This document shows positions 49,404 through 59,743 of a stretch of DNA of 64,000 bases, one piece after another. A program made the position numbers and the translations under genes. The DNA lies in contig CAWENX010000006.1 of NCBI GenBank assembly GCA_963810555.1, positions 516,240 through 580,239 on the forward strand, written 5' to 3'. Positions within the stretch are counted from its first letter, which is position 1; each line of letters opens with the position of its first letter. This DNA comes from G963677325 sp963810555 (GTDB lineage Bacteria; Bacteroidota; Bacteroidia; Bacteroidales; Prolixibacteraceae). The notes below the pieces were generated by a model. The model saw only the letters and a list, made by a program, of their open reading frames with translations, made no database searches and had not been told where the DNA came from.

Positions 49404-49961
49404 AACTGAGTTGCGGGTTAACAAAATGCCGAAACATATCTCCTTAACTTAGAGAATACATTGATTCGGTTCAATCATACAATTTCAATCCGACGGCACC
49501 GAAACATAAATCCTTCATTAATTTCCAAATTCCCGCTGTATTTTTCTCTTACCATCCCCCTATTATCACTATATCATCACCATTTCAACTTCGAAGTTTT
49601 ATCTGAGTTAAAATATAGATTCTTCGATAATTATCGAATAAGCATCGAATAAGGTACGAATAAGTATCGAAGAAGGTATGAACAAGGTATAGCTTTGGTA
49701 TTGTCATGACAGCAGGATGATAAGGCGCAAGGATTGAGCCAACAAATAGCTTTTTCCCGCCTTCCTGGAATTTTCAACATCAACGGGACAATCGGTGTGA
49801 TTTTGAAGATTGACCCTGTTAACCAGGTATTTATCGTTCGTTTTTGTAAGACTTCCTTGCGAGAGCAGGATCAATACAATATTCTATTTCTGCAATAATA
49901 TTACCATAATGCAGAATTGATTATTGTACCGGACTCAGGTTATTTGATTTTCAAGAGCTGA
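49404..49961. other. Intergenic gap between convergent genes
   Basis: No coding signal is supported on either strand; a 63-codon frame at 49461 is probably chance. The gap contains the five-unit 11-bp array at 49632-49686. Confidence 0.55.
49632..49686. repeat. Five-unit 11-bp tandem array
   Basis: TATCGAATAAG, CATCGAATAAG, GTACGAATAAG, TATCGAAGAAG and GTATGAACAAG are contiguous with no spacer. The CGAA core and 11-bp period match the array at 23727. Confidence 0.8.
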
Positions 49962-52900
49962 TTATTTTATCCTGTTGAAGAAATCCTGGTATTGTGCGAG
50001 ATTCTTTACTTTTCTGAAGATTTCCAGGTTTTCACGGCTGATAATGAAGTCGCGGTAGGTGGCATTTTTAAGAGCCTCAAGAAGAGAGGCATCCGTAGCA
50101 GCCTTTTTATAATAAGCCATTGCAGAGGTTATTTCGCCAAGGCCTGAGATAAGCAGAATGCTTCTGAAATCATCAAGCGGTTCCACTGAAACCTTAATGG
50201 AAGGATTTCCAAAATTTTTGCCGTTGAAGGCATTGAATGTATTAATCAGTTCTGCGCTCTTTATTTCTTCTGGCTGAAATACAAGGGCAAAAATATTGTC
50301 TTTGGATGGCGTTGTATTGTAAGGGCCGTTATAACCTGCAAAAGGTGAAGCCGGAGTTGCTACCCCTGCAGCTGCCGGAGTTATGATTTCAGGAGTCTCT
50401 TTTGGTTTCTTCCCAAGGTAATTTTCCTGGAAAAAGGTCAGGTATCCTCCAACATCTTTTTTCTTCTTTAATACCTCAAGATTGTTTGAGGATATAACAA
50501 AATTAAGATAATCTTCATTTTCAAGATCGCTGAAAAGATCGCGGTTTTGAATGATATTACGGAAATAGGACATGGCCGTCTCTCCGTTTGTCATTCCTGA
50601 TATGATCAATGTTTTTCTTCCCCCTATAACTTCAGTTTTTATATCCTTTTTGGGAATTTCCTGTTCTTCGGAATTGTAACTGATTATCTTTGCCATAAGG
50701 GGAGCCATCTGGAATGTTGAATCCTTTATGGAGATAATAAAAGCATGGGGCTCAGTGTTGTCAAAGAAATAAGTATCTTTTGGCATTGCCGGTTTAACAA
50801 CAATAAATTTTCCTCTTTCGACCGGTTCTTCTTCTTTATGAGCTTTTGCAATCAGTTCCATTGGAGGCGGCAATTCATCAACCGGTATTTTTGAACTGAT
50901 ATAGGGGCTATAATTTTTCATGAAGAAGCGCAGGTATTCAAGATAATCCTTATCCTCGATAATTTTCCTGTAATTGGTGGAAGAGGCCACAAAATTTACG
51001 TATTCAATACCATTAAGAGACTGGAATACATTTCTTTTTCTTATAATAGACCTGAAATAAATCAATCCCTCCTCTTTGTCAGGCATGCTTCTTACAACAA
51101 TCATACGGGTTTTTGGATTAAGGCTGACCGATTCGATATCAAAATCAGTCGAAGTATAATAATCCAGGTTATAGTTGGCAATATCAAAAATAAGACGGTT
51201 AATATCAACATTTGCTTCCTGTGAGAAGGCAATGACATAATAATGAAACATGTCTTCATCATAGGAGAATTTTCCTCCGAATTCATCCGTGGTATTCTTT
51301 GCTGTAGGTTTGAGTTCATTATTAACGATATTCTCATTAATATAGCCTTTTGAAACCAACTGCTTATAATCACTTAGGGCATCTAACTGCAGGAGTGTTT
51401 TTATCCGCGATGCGATTTCTGCAGTAGGAGTTTTCGGGAAACTACTAATATAACGGCTCAGTGAAGAGTGTAAAGAGATTTTTATCCTGAGAAGCTCCTT
51501 CTGAGACTACTTCAATGAATTTTGCCTTTGGAACGAGACTGCTGTCAGGATTTAAAGCCAATGTCTCGCGGGCGGCTTTTTTTGCGTTGTTATAATCAGA
51601 CTCTTCGTAATAACCAAAAGCTTCAGCATATTTCTTCTCCACGTTTTCATTATTAGCCCTTAGTTCTGAGAAATATGCGGGATTGAGAAGATATTTGGCA
51701 TATTTGGAATCAGGATAGCTTTTAATGATCTTGTCTTTATAAAGATCGGCCTGTTGTTTATTATTTAACTGATTGTTAAGTTGATAAAGTTCAAACCAGG
51801 CCGGCAATTCGTAAACACTTCCGGGGTATCTGCGGTTAAGTTCATCGAGAGTTTCCACAGATTTCTTAAGATTGCTCAGATCAATCTCATAAATTCGTCC
51901 TGCATTGTAAAATGCTGATTTTATGAGTTCAATGGATACTTTTTTCAAGGTATCGGTCAAAGGAATGTCTTGCAGATAATACTCCATTGTTTTCGGGTCG
52001 GCTGCTTTCTTTTTAACATTAGGTGATACAGTATCATTTACTGTTTCGGTGAGCTGATTCATTTCATCTGAAGAAAGGGAGACCTTATTTTTTCGGCGCC
52101 AGTTGTCCTCAAGGCGTCGTTTTCCCCAAATGCGCTGGAATTCTGATTTTCCGAAGCCCACAGTGGTCGGATTATAAAAATACCAGAGATTTTGGTTGTC
52201 TGTAACGCGAATCTGAGGCCTGTATTGTTGAGCACGGAAATAATTCTGATCTGATCTCTGTGAATTTTCATCTGCTAATTTAGCCGCCTCTTCTTTCTGA
52301 ATTTTTAAAATAATACCGTTTATTATAGTATTCCTCTGAGATTCTGTCATTGATGCAAGTTTTTGAAGGCTGTCTTCCCGCTGGATGGTGTTCAGATTTT
52401 CTGCAAGACGCCTCAAACCTTCCGATCTTGTCATGATTTCATTGTATCCGGGATAATTATGATCGATAACTGCCACTACACTGTCATAGTAAGCGGAAGA
52501 AAGCAGGTAATTTTCTTCTTCATAAAGCATTCTCGCCAATGTCAGGGCAGACAACGCTCTCTGATTATTGTTGGAAATACTGTTTGCCACTGACAGCCTG
52601 AATGATTCCTTTGCATCGGTTTTGCGATTTTCCTTAAGCGCGATCTGTCCAATGGCATAATATATGCGGTCACGATATTCGGCGTTGTTCTCATCCTGAA
52701 GTAACTTGTTCAATTGTTTTTTTACTTCATTGTCATCTTTGTTGGTTAGTTCCAAAGAAGAGATTCTTGCATTAAAGGCCATCTGATAAGGAGGTTTCAT
52801 TTTCAGCACTCTCCTGTATTGCCTAACCGCTTCATCAGGTTTTCCGGTTGCTGCGAGTAATTGGGCAAGTAGATAATTGTACCGTAATTTTTCACTATGC

Positions 52901-53613
52901 GGGAAATTGGATTGCAGGGCGGTTCTCAGATGAGCTATTGCTTCATCCAACTGGTTGTTTTTCAAATAATAATGAGCCTGGGCGATGTTCAGATTCTTCA
53001 TTTCTTTTGAAGGAAACCTGCTGTCACGTTCCAGAAGTTTAAAGATCTCAAGGGCTTTCTCGTTTTCCCCAGTTTCAATATATGTTTTGGCCATCCAGAG
53101 ATAGGCAATGTAAAGGTTTGGACTATCTGTGAACTTGCGGATGACGTAGTTGAAATTCTCATTGGCACGATGATAATCATGAGTGTAATAACTTGCTTGT
53201 CCCATCAGCAGATAACTGTCGTCTATCCAGTTGTTGAACTCCCCTTTGGATGCAAATTTCTTATATCTCTCGGATTTATTCGACCTTCTTGCAGGGCTTT
53301 TTGTAATTGAATGCAATGCAATAAGTTTTGAGCATTTCAAAATGGACAGTTCCATTTCGGCAGTTGCTGCCAGTGCCGCTTCGGGTTTACTGGTTTTATA
53401 GACCGGGAGGAAATGGGTATAGTCATCGGGAATCGTTTTATCGATGCGTGCCAGACCGGCTTTGAGACTCTCCTTCGCATTAAAATATACATTATACTGA
53501 GCTGTAAGATTATGGTAGGCGCGTGAAAACGGGGTATTCATTTTTGTGGAACATCCCGAAAAAGCCATTGATAATCCCAGCAGATACAATATTTTCTTCC
53601 CTGAACGATTCAA
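49962..53613 (-). CDS. Type IX secretion / gliding TPR lipoprotein, PorW/SprE-like, one frameshift
   Basis: A lipoprotein signal (LGLSMAFSGC) starts the gene. TPR units cover the N-terminal half (NLNIAQAHYYLKNNQLDEAI and others), and NLWYFYNPTTVGFGKSEFQRIWGKRRLEDNWRR is the conserved central element of PorW/SprE proteins, which link the type IX motor to the outer-membrane translocon. The frame slips near 51460 (from KNLFT to SSLSRYISSFPKTP), then runs to 49962. The last ~420 residues hold three related units ending in YFRSIIRKRNVF, YFRNIIQNRDLF and YYKKAATDASLL. Joined length is about 1215 residues. It is the first visible gene of a minus-strand group that includes gldH. Confidence 0.82.
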
Positions 53614-53626
53614 GTGATAGGAAATT

Positions 53627-53650
53627 TAGTAATCAGTAATCAGTAATTAG
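53627..53650. repeat. 7-bp word array upstream of the PorW-like gene
   Basis: TAGTAAT, CAGTAAT, CAGTAAT and a partial TAG lie 13 bp before the start codon of the PorW-like gene. The same word appears at 45223 and, complemented, at 21074. Confidence 0.6.
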
Positions 53651-53749
53651 TTTTTATCGTAAAGATATAAAGAGTAACGAATTCGCGAAATATAAATATG
53701 GAACGATAGATACCTATACTTTCTCTTTTAAAAGCAATGAGGTGAACCC

Positions 53750-54841
53750 TTATTTGCGTTTTACTTTGACTTTTTTGGCTAATTTACCTGATTCGATGCT
53801 TTTCTTAAGTTGTTGTACTACATTGTCAGCCAATTCTTTGAAAGCCATATAAGTAACAGAGCTCTCATTCCATGCAGCCGGGACCCCGTTATCGCCGCCT
53901 TCACGGATACCCATAACAATAGGAATTTGTCCCAGAAAGGGGAGGTTCATCTTTTCAGCGAGGTTTTTCCCTCCGTCCCTGCCGAAGATATAATATTTGT
54001 TATCGGGGAGTTCCTCAGGAGTGAACCAAGACATATTCTCAACAATTCCGAGAACAGGGACTTCAATCGTTTTGGTACTGAACATAGAGACTCCTCTTAT
54101 TACATCTGCTAATGCTATGTCCTGGGGTGTTGTAACAATCACCGAACCGCTCAGTGCAAGAGTCTGAACGAGAGTCAGATGAATATCACTTGTGCCGGGT
54201 GGAAGATCAATCAGCATATAATCAAGATCACCCCATAATCCTTCAATAATCAACTGTTTAAGTGCATTTGAGGCCATCGGTCCTCTCCAGATCAAGGCAT
54301 TGGACTGGTCTACAAAAAATCCTATCGAAAGAGTTTTTACGCCATATTTTTCAACCGGTATGATCCTGTCTCTGCCGTCAATCTTTTCAATGTAAGGTCT
54401 TACATCCTCAACACCCATCATTTTTGGAACAGAAGGGCCAAATATATCTGCATCAATCAAACCGACTTTTACTCCTGTTTTTGCAAGGGCGATTGCAAGG
54501 TTCACGGCTATAGTTGATTTGCCGACTCCGCCTTTACCCGAAGCGATAGCAATTGTATTTTTTACATCGGGCAGAACAGGAGATTCCATGCGCTGAATCC
54601 CTTTGGGCGTAATTGTGATCTCATAATTGTTCCCCAGCTCTTTATGAATCTCTTGTTTACAGGATTCGATTATCAAAGGAATATTAGGATCATCATCCTG
54701 CTGAAATACAAGTGAGAAGCTGATGCGGTTGCCGGCGATCCTGATTTCCTGGATCATATTTAGTTCGGCAATACTTTCTCGGGATCCGGGAAAGATGACC
54801 TTTTGGAGAATGTCTGTAATTTTTTTGGGTGCAATTGACAT
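53750..54841 (-). CDS. mrp: Mrp/NBP35-family iron-sulfur carrier ATPase
   Basis: Mrp (ApbC) proteins carry Fe-S clusters to target enzymes. An N-terminal MIP18-like domain (about 1-85) precedes the ATPase domain with the deviant Walker A IASGKGGVGKSTIAVN, then GLIDADIFGPSVPKMMG and MLIDLPPGTSDIHLT. Near the C terminus, where many relatives have CxxC, the region reads MSWFTPEELPDNKYYIFG without cysteines. Length is 363 residues and the frame is intact. Confidence 0.92.
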   Translation of the reverse strand: MSIAPKKITDILQKVIFPGSRESIAELNMIQEIRIAGNRISFSLVFQQDDDPNIPLIIESCKQEIHKELGNNYEITITPKGIQRMESPVLPDVKNTIAIASGKGGVGKSTIAVNLAIALAKTGVKVGLIDADIFGPSVPKMMGVEDVRPYIEKIDGRDRIIPVEKYGVKTLSIGFFVDQSNALIWRGPMASNALKQLIIEGLWGDLDYMLIDLPPGTSDIHLTLVQTLALSGSVIVTTPQDIALADVIRGVSMFSTKTIEVPVLGIVENMSWFTPEELPDNKYYIFGRDGGKNLAEKMNLPFLGQIPIVMGIREGGDNGVPAAWNESSVTYMAFKELADNVVQQLKKSIESGKLAKKVKVKRK

Positions 54842-54904
54842 AGATGGAATTTTTGTATTTTGATATTATTAAAATGTATTTATACAATAAGTTATAACTG
54901 AACC

Positions 54905-55231
54905 TTAAATAAGCTCTTTCATGGGATCCCAGAAAAGCCTTTTGAAATCAACTACGCAGTCATCTGTTATTCTGACACCTTCATTTTCCAACAATTCCTG
55001 CATTGCAAAAGAAGACCCGAAATGAACTTTCCCTGTTAACAGACCATTTCGGTTAACTACCCTGTGTGCAGGGACATGAGGTAGTTTTTGATGACAATTA
55101 TTCAACGCCCAACCCACCATTCTTGCCGAACCAGCCGATCCGAGATACCTTGCTATTGCGCCAAAACTCGTTACTCTTCCGATCGGAATCTTCCTGACTA
55201 CATCATATACTTTTTCATAAAAATCAGACAT
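54905..55231 (-). CDS. Alkyltransferase-like protein (ATL), O6-methylguanine transferase fold without active Cys
   Basis: The 108-residue product has the DNA-binding domain of O6-alkylguanine transferases: IGRVTSFGAIARYLG, the SARMVGWALNN arginine-finger helix, and PAHRVVNRNG, where the active cysteine of PCHRV is replaced by alanine. Proteins of this type bind alkylated guanines and hand them to nucleotide excision repair. Short length and lack of the N-terminal domain also fit ATL. It lies 30 bp after trmB. Confidence 0.88.
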   Translation of the reverse strand: MSDFYEKVYDVVRKIPIGRVTSFGAIARYLGSAGSARMVGWALNNCHQKLPHVPAHRVVNRNGLLTGKVHFGSSFAMQELLENEGVRITDDCVVDFKRLFWDPMKELI

Positions 55232-55261
55232 TTTTCCAAATGATTGATGTGTCCAGATATT

Positions 55262-56013
55262 TTATTGCTGTTTCATGCTTTGTTGACTACGGCCAAAACT
55301 TCTGTAAGTATCAGGCTCAATCTCCACCGATGGTTCCATGAGAGAATGGCCATGAGGGATGAACTTTAAATATTTAATCTTCATCCCCCTGTTTAACCAT
55401 TGTTCTTCATAAAATGTTCTTATTCCAGGTATCTCATCTGTCAAACCGGAATTGTATAAATCGGTCGTTGAAATGATTATCTCAAAATTATTTTTGTTAG
55501 CCATTGCAACAGTGTATTGAAAAAGAAAATTACTGTCTGTTTTAAGATGAATAATACCATTTGGTTTCAGATATTTACCGTAAAGTTCCATGAATCTTGT
55601 TGAAGTAAGTCTTTTTCTTGTTTTTTTCATCTGGGGATCAGGAAATGTAAGCCATATTTCAGACACCTCATTTTCCGAAAAAAAAAACAGGGAGCAATTC
55701 GATATTTGTTCTTAGCAATCCTGCATTCTTTATGCCATGGAGATGAATTTCCCTGGCACCTTTCCACATTCTGGCTCCTTTAATATCTACTCCGATAAAA
55801 TTGATACAAGGGAAACTGACGAGCTAAGCCGACAGTATATTCTCCTTTGCCGCATCCCAATTCAAGTATAATAGGATTATTATTCCGAAAGAATTCCTTA
55901 TTCCATTTCCCTTTTAAGTTGAAATCATGATCTGAAAGCTTATTGTAAGGAACCTGGATAACATGGTCAAAAGTTTCCATTTCTGCGAACCTTGCCAGTT
56001 TGTTTTTACCCAT
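55262..56013 (-). CDS. trmB: tRNA (guanosine(46)-N7)-methyltransferase TrmB, two frameshifts
   Basis: TrmB methylates G46 in the variable loop of tRNAs with SAM. The SAM-binding motif ILELGCGKGEYTVGLA is near residue 50. The frame slips at about 55817 (after LARQFP) to CINFIGVDIKGARMWKG and at a long T run near 55680, then reads IWLTFPDPQMKKTRKRLTS, the conserved substrate motif, to the end. The corrected length of about 250 residues is slightly longer than usual for the family. Both slips are single-base changes, one in a run of nine identical bases, which suggests sequencing error. Confidence 0.88.
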
Positions 56014-56041
56014 TAAAATACGATATTAAATTAAGACAATC

Positions 56042-56155
56042 AGGCTGATGACTAAAGGCTGAAGGCTCTATAAGTGATCACTAATCAAAGAATAGTTAAC
56101 TCTGAAACATCGAACATCAACCTACAGCCTTTAGTCTATAGCCTACAGCCTATCA
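56042..56155. repeat. 7-bp word hairpin after gldH
   Basis: The left arm is AGGCTGA, TGACTAA, AGGCTGA, AGGCTCT (56042-56069). The right arm is CCTACAG, CCTTTAG, TCTATAG, CCTACAG, CCTATCA (56121-56155). The arms are near complements. It sits between gldH and trmB on the minus strand and could end or attenuate transcription from gldH. Confidence 0.75.
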
Positions 56156-56158
56156 ATG

Positions 56159-56668
56159 CTACCAGGCTTTTTCAAGGCAAATTCCAAAGTCATGGATTCC
56201 CTTTAATATTCCATTCTCTGTCCTCATGCCTTGTCTGACATCTAATGGTATACTTGCCTTTACCGGGAAAAAGATATTTTTTTATAGGGATATTTTTTTT
56301 CGTACAAGTAGCCAAGACCGCTCCCTAACCATTTTCCGTCGGGATTTGCAAGAGTAAGTTCAAGAGTGTCTTTAAGCTCCTTTCCCGAGGGTGGAACAAT
56401 TGAAATAAAAAGCCACAAGTTGCTGTAAGGATATTTTCCTTCGTTTCGGACATTCAGGGAAAGGTTGTAAATTTTAGTTGAATCGGGAATATCCATATTG
56501 AAAACAAGGATTGAATCCTGTGGCCATTCCGAATTTTTCAACATTTGATAATCCTCATAAACGATTTTGTTCTTACAGGAAAGAACAATAAAAATGAGAA
56601 TTATAATGATTATTGCACGATTCGAAATATTTATAAATCAGACTCTTTCCTGTTCCCGTTATTTTCAT
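56159..56668 (-). CDS. gldH: Gliding motility lipoprotein GldH, two frameshifts
   Basis: GldH is a lipoprotein needed for gliding and type IX function in Bacteroidota. The core reads KIVYEDYQMLKNSEWP, DIPDSTKIYNLSLNVRNEG and GKWLGSGLGYLYEKKYPYKK. A hydrophobic run ending LSCKNK is the lipobox, but its frame has no ATG/GTG/TTG. An ATG at 56668 (MKITGTGKSLIYKYFES), inside the ricT tail, reaches it after one indel near 56615. A second slip in the A/T runs near 56283 leads to FFPVKASIPLDVRQGMR, TENGILKGIHDFGICLEK and a stop at 56159. The start overlaps ricT by 38 bp. Confidence 0.75.
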
Positions 56669-57793
56669 TATCTGTACTGGATTTTCTTGTTAATACGGGT
56701 TTATGTCTTTTTTTACGCCGGCTCTTCGATGCTTTGTCAAACCTGTCAAGACTTTCCTGTCCTACACTATTGTGATATCCGTGTTCTTTAGGTTCTGTAA
56801 CAATCTGATTTTCATTAGTGAGCTGGGCAACTTTTTTCCCTTGCCTGTTCAGTCGAAGAATTTCTTTTACATTTTCTACTGATACCGCAATCATTCCGCT
56901 TTGTGGATTGTCTTCTTTGACATAATAGAAAATTCCCTTAAATATATCAGCTTTCAGGTAATTATAATTTCCCTTTTCAGTTTCAAGGGCAACATTGGTT
57001 GGCGGAAAATCTTTCTGAGCATCGATATAACAGTCAAGTTCATAATTGAGACAGCATTTCAATTTGCTGCATTGGCCAGCAAGTTTTTGCGGGTTCAGAG
57101 ATATTTCCTGATACCTGGCTGCATTTGTAGTGACAGAAACAAAATTTGAAATCCAGGTGCAACAGCATAATTCCCTGCCACAAGGACCAATACCCCCAAT
57201 TCGTCCCGCCTCCTGACGTGCTCCGATCTGGCGCATTTCTATCCGGATATGAAATTCTTCAGCGTACAATTTGATCAATTGCCGGAAATCAACACGTTCA
57301 TCTGCAATGTAATAAAAGATCGCTTTTGTTTTATCACCCTGAAATTCAACATCACCGATCTTCATGTTTAATTTAAGATTCTCCGCCATTTTCCTTGCCT
57401 TTAGCATTGTTTCATGCTCAAGGTTGATGGATTCTTCCCATTTCTGTATATCAACCGACTTCGCAAGACGGTAAATTTTACGGAAATCCCCATCAACCAG
57501 GGTTGCTTTCCGCTTTTTCATCTGTTTCAGTACAAGGTCACCAATCAGGGATACCATCCCGATATCATGTCCGGGACTCGCCTCCACGGCAACCATATCC
57601 CCATGTTTCAGGTTTAAACCATTTACATTCCGGTAATAATCTTTACGGGTATTTTTAAAACGGACTTCTACAAGTTCTTCAGGATTAATAACATTTTAAC
57701 ATCATGAAGCCAATCAAAAACTTCCAATTTGGCACATGTACCGCCTCTTAGTGATGATGGGCATCCACGAGCTGTTTTATCTATAGTATCCAT
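56631..57793 (-). CDS. PSP1/RicT-domain regulator, one frameshift
   Basis: The gene begins at the ATG at 57793 (MDTIDKTARGCPSSLRGGTC), slips near 57695, and continues NPEELVEVRFKNTRKDYY into the long frame. GIGPCGRELCCCTW and GQCSKLKCCLNYELDCY supply the cysteine clusters of the PSP1/YaaT/RicT family, which in Bacillus binds Fe-S clusters and steers RNase Y. A Lys/Arg-rich tail (SKSRRKKRHKP) follows. In Bacteroidota it usually sits beside gldH, as here, and lies downstream of holB. Joined length is about 388 residues. Confidence 0.82.
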
Positions 57794-58432
57794 ATAATGG
57801 TTATCCAAATTACTGTCCTGCCCGGTCAACAACTGACAGGCATAAATCTACGATTTTTTACAAAAATAATGAATGAATTGACAATTGACAATGTGCTGAT
57901 GTGCTGATGTGCTGATTATTATTCTTTAATTCCTTAATTCCTTAATTGCCAATAGCCTGATAATCTTAAGTCTAATAACCTTAATAATCAAAAATCCTTT
58001 ACCTGGAAATTTTAAGGCAAAGATCAAACTGGAATATTTTCTGAATCCGATATCAGATTTTGTATTTTTCCCCTGTTTAAATCGATATACTTTATTCGTA
58101 CCTTCTACAGTTCATATTCAGATTTACTATTGTATTTGTTTTGTTGCAATTGAATAAATACTGTTTTTATACAAATAAAGTACTGTTTTAGGTACAAGGA
58201 TATCATGTATAAAATAATGGGAGGTGATGACAAAACTTCAGGACAGGTCAAAGAAGAAAACCTGGTTTTTCAAAGTTGTAATGGCTATACCTGCGTTCGG
58301 ACAGCAACGGAGAAAAGATCGAAAAAATTATGGTGTGAAAAGCAAATTCGACTCTGGCGGTCAGCGGAAAAGGTGAAGAAAGGGCATAACCTGTTTAAAA
58401 AGAAGTTGTCCGATTTGTTTTATTCCCTGTTA
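57794..58432. other. Intergenic region with 7- and 8-bp word arrays; weak small frames only
   Basis: Words ATTGACA (twice, from 57877), TGTGCTGA (three times, 57892-57915) and TTAATTCC/TTAATTGC (57927-57950) fill the first part. The second part is AT-rich. A basic 49-codon frame at 58227-58376 and an overlapping 77-codon frame at 58205-58438 are open, but neither resembles a family I know. I do not call a gene. Confidence 0.5.
57877..57950. repeat. 7- and 8-bp word arrays upstream of ricT
   Basis: Tandem ATTGACA units are followed by three TGTGCTGA units and three TTAATTCC-type units. TGTGCTGA is almost the same word as in the asnS-rpoN gap (GCTGATGT, rotated). Confidence 0.65.
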
Positions 58433-59558
58433 TTATAGCTTAATCAGTTTCGATATTTTAAGTCCAAGGTCAAGAAAGACAAGTTTTGAATTGCCATTCA
58501 TTGATATATCACGATATGATTTATCAAATTCCTGGTAAAGGTACATGACATTGTTTTCGTTGATAAAGGGTGAGAATTTCCTTGAGAAGTCATTTTCCTG
58601 TTCGTCCATATAAACCAGTTCAGGTTTTTGCAGATTATGCATAAAGTTTTCACGAATGAAATGACTGCAATAATTTAAAAAGCTCATTTGCCTGATCCTT
58701 CCTATACTGGCTATTTCTTCGGCCCATTAAGAATTTCGCACCAATTTGCTTCCATATCCGTTCCTCATCATTAATACGAACTGATTGTGGTTAAAGGTGC
58801 GTTCTTCATCATTCTGAATGATTTCCAAAGCTTCAAGATAATTACCATTTGCGAGCCGGGCAATTTTTGCCGGATTATGTTCCTCTGTAAGACCTTCTTT
58901 TACAAGATAGGACTCCATATCTTTATCTTCTATTTTAGGAATGCGGATAACCTGGCACCTTGAACGAATAGTTGAAAACAATTTCTCTTCTGCCTCGGAA
59001 ACCAGTATAAAGACAGTCATCGCCGGCGGTTCTTCAAGTATTTTTAAGAATTTTATTGGCACAATGGGAATGCATTGTTTCCGGAAGCCAGATAATTGAA
59101 ACCTTATATTCGGATTCATATGATTTTTGATTTAACTTGTGAATCAGTTCGCGGGCTTCTTCAACAAAAATAATTCCTTGTTTATTTTCATCGGCGATCA
59201 TCTGAATCCATTTTTCATATTTTGGATAGGGATTTTCAATGAAATACTTTCTCCACTTTTCAATATAGTCTTTACTCGTGGGTTTATCAATTGAGGATGT
59301 TCTGATAACGGGAAAGGTAAAATGGAGGTCCGGGTGAATCAGCCTGGAATATTTTCGGCAGGAACTGCAAACATTGCATGAATCGCCATTTTTTTTATCA
59401 GAGCAGTTGATATATTGGGCAAAGGCAAATGCAAGGGCCAGTTTACCATTCCCCTGTGGCCCTACAAGAAGAATTGCGTGGGGTATCCTCTCATCTTCAA
59501 CAGCCTGACGTAATCGTTGTTTTATTGCTTCCTGACCTATAACATCCTTGAATTGCAT
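58433..59558 (-). CDS. holB: DNA polymerase III delta-prime subunit, disrupted frame
   Basis: HolB is part of the clamp loader. The N terminus reads FKDVIGQEAIKQRLRQAV, then LLVGPQGNGKLALAFAFA (P-loop), the zinc cysteines C-x8-C-x2-C-x2-C (NCSDKKNGDSCNVCSSC) and, after a slip near 59045, FLKILEEPPAMTVFILVS with SRCQVIRIP (SRC motif). An in-frame TAA near 58728 follows SKLVRNS. Two compensating indels would give SKLVEILKWAEEIASIGR, the expected C-terminal start, and the frame runs on to 58433. Because the gene is normally essential, sequencing error is the simplest view. Joined length is about 375 residues. Confidence 0.87.
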
Positions 59559-59707
59559 CGGAATGAAAAATTTTGTATTTCTTTTCGAGTGGGCCTAATA
59601 GTATGTCAAAATTAGGAAAATTGTTCTTATACCGAAAACCGGATGAAAATCTCCTTTCTGTATTCTAAAATTCTGACATAATATCATAATATAACGTAGT
59701 TTTTCGC

Positions 59708-59715
59708 TATCTTTG
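59708..59715 (+). promoter_or_regulatory. Probable -7 promoter element for pgk
   Basis: TATCTTTG, the same -7 word as before guaA, lies 28 bp before the pgk start codon. A -33 TTG at the expected distance is not clear. Confidence 0.45.
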
Positions 59716-59743
59716 TAAAACAAAATATTAAACACAGATAACT

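Noticed and set aside
49632..49686. Possible CRISPR-like array
   Set aside because: Units are 11 bp and contiguous, with no spacers and no cas genes.
58205..58438. 77-codon plus-strand frame and a 49-codon basic frame at 58227
   Set aside because: No family resemblance, weak start context and overlap with the holB end; not called as a gene.
58433..59558. In-frame stop in holB as evidence of recoding or a dead gene
   Set aside because: Two compensating single-base indels explain it and restore the expected KWAEEIASIGR segment; the window has many such indels.
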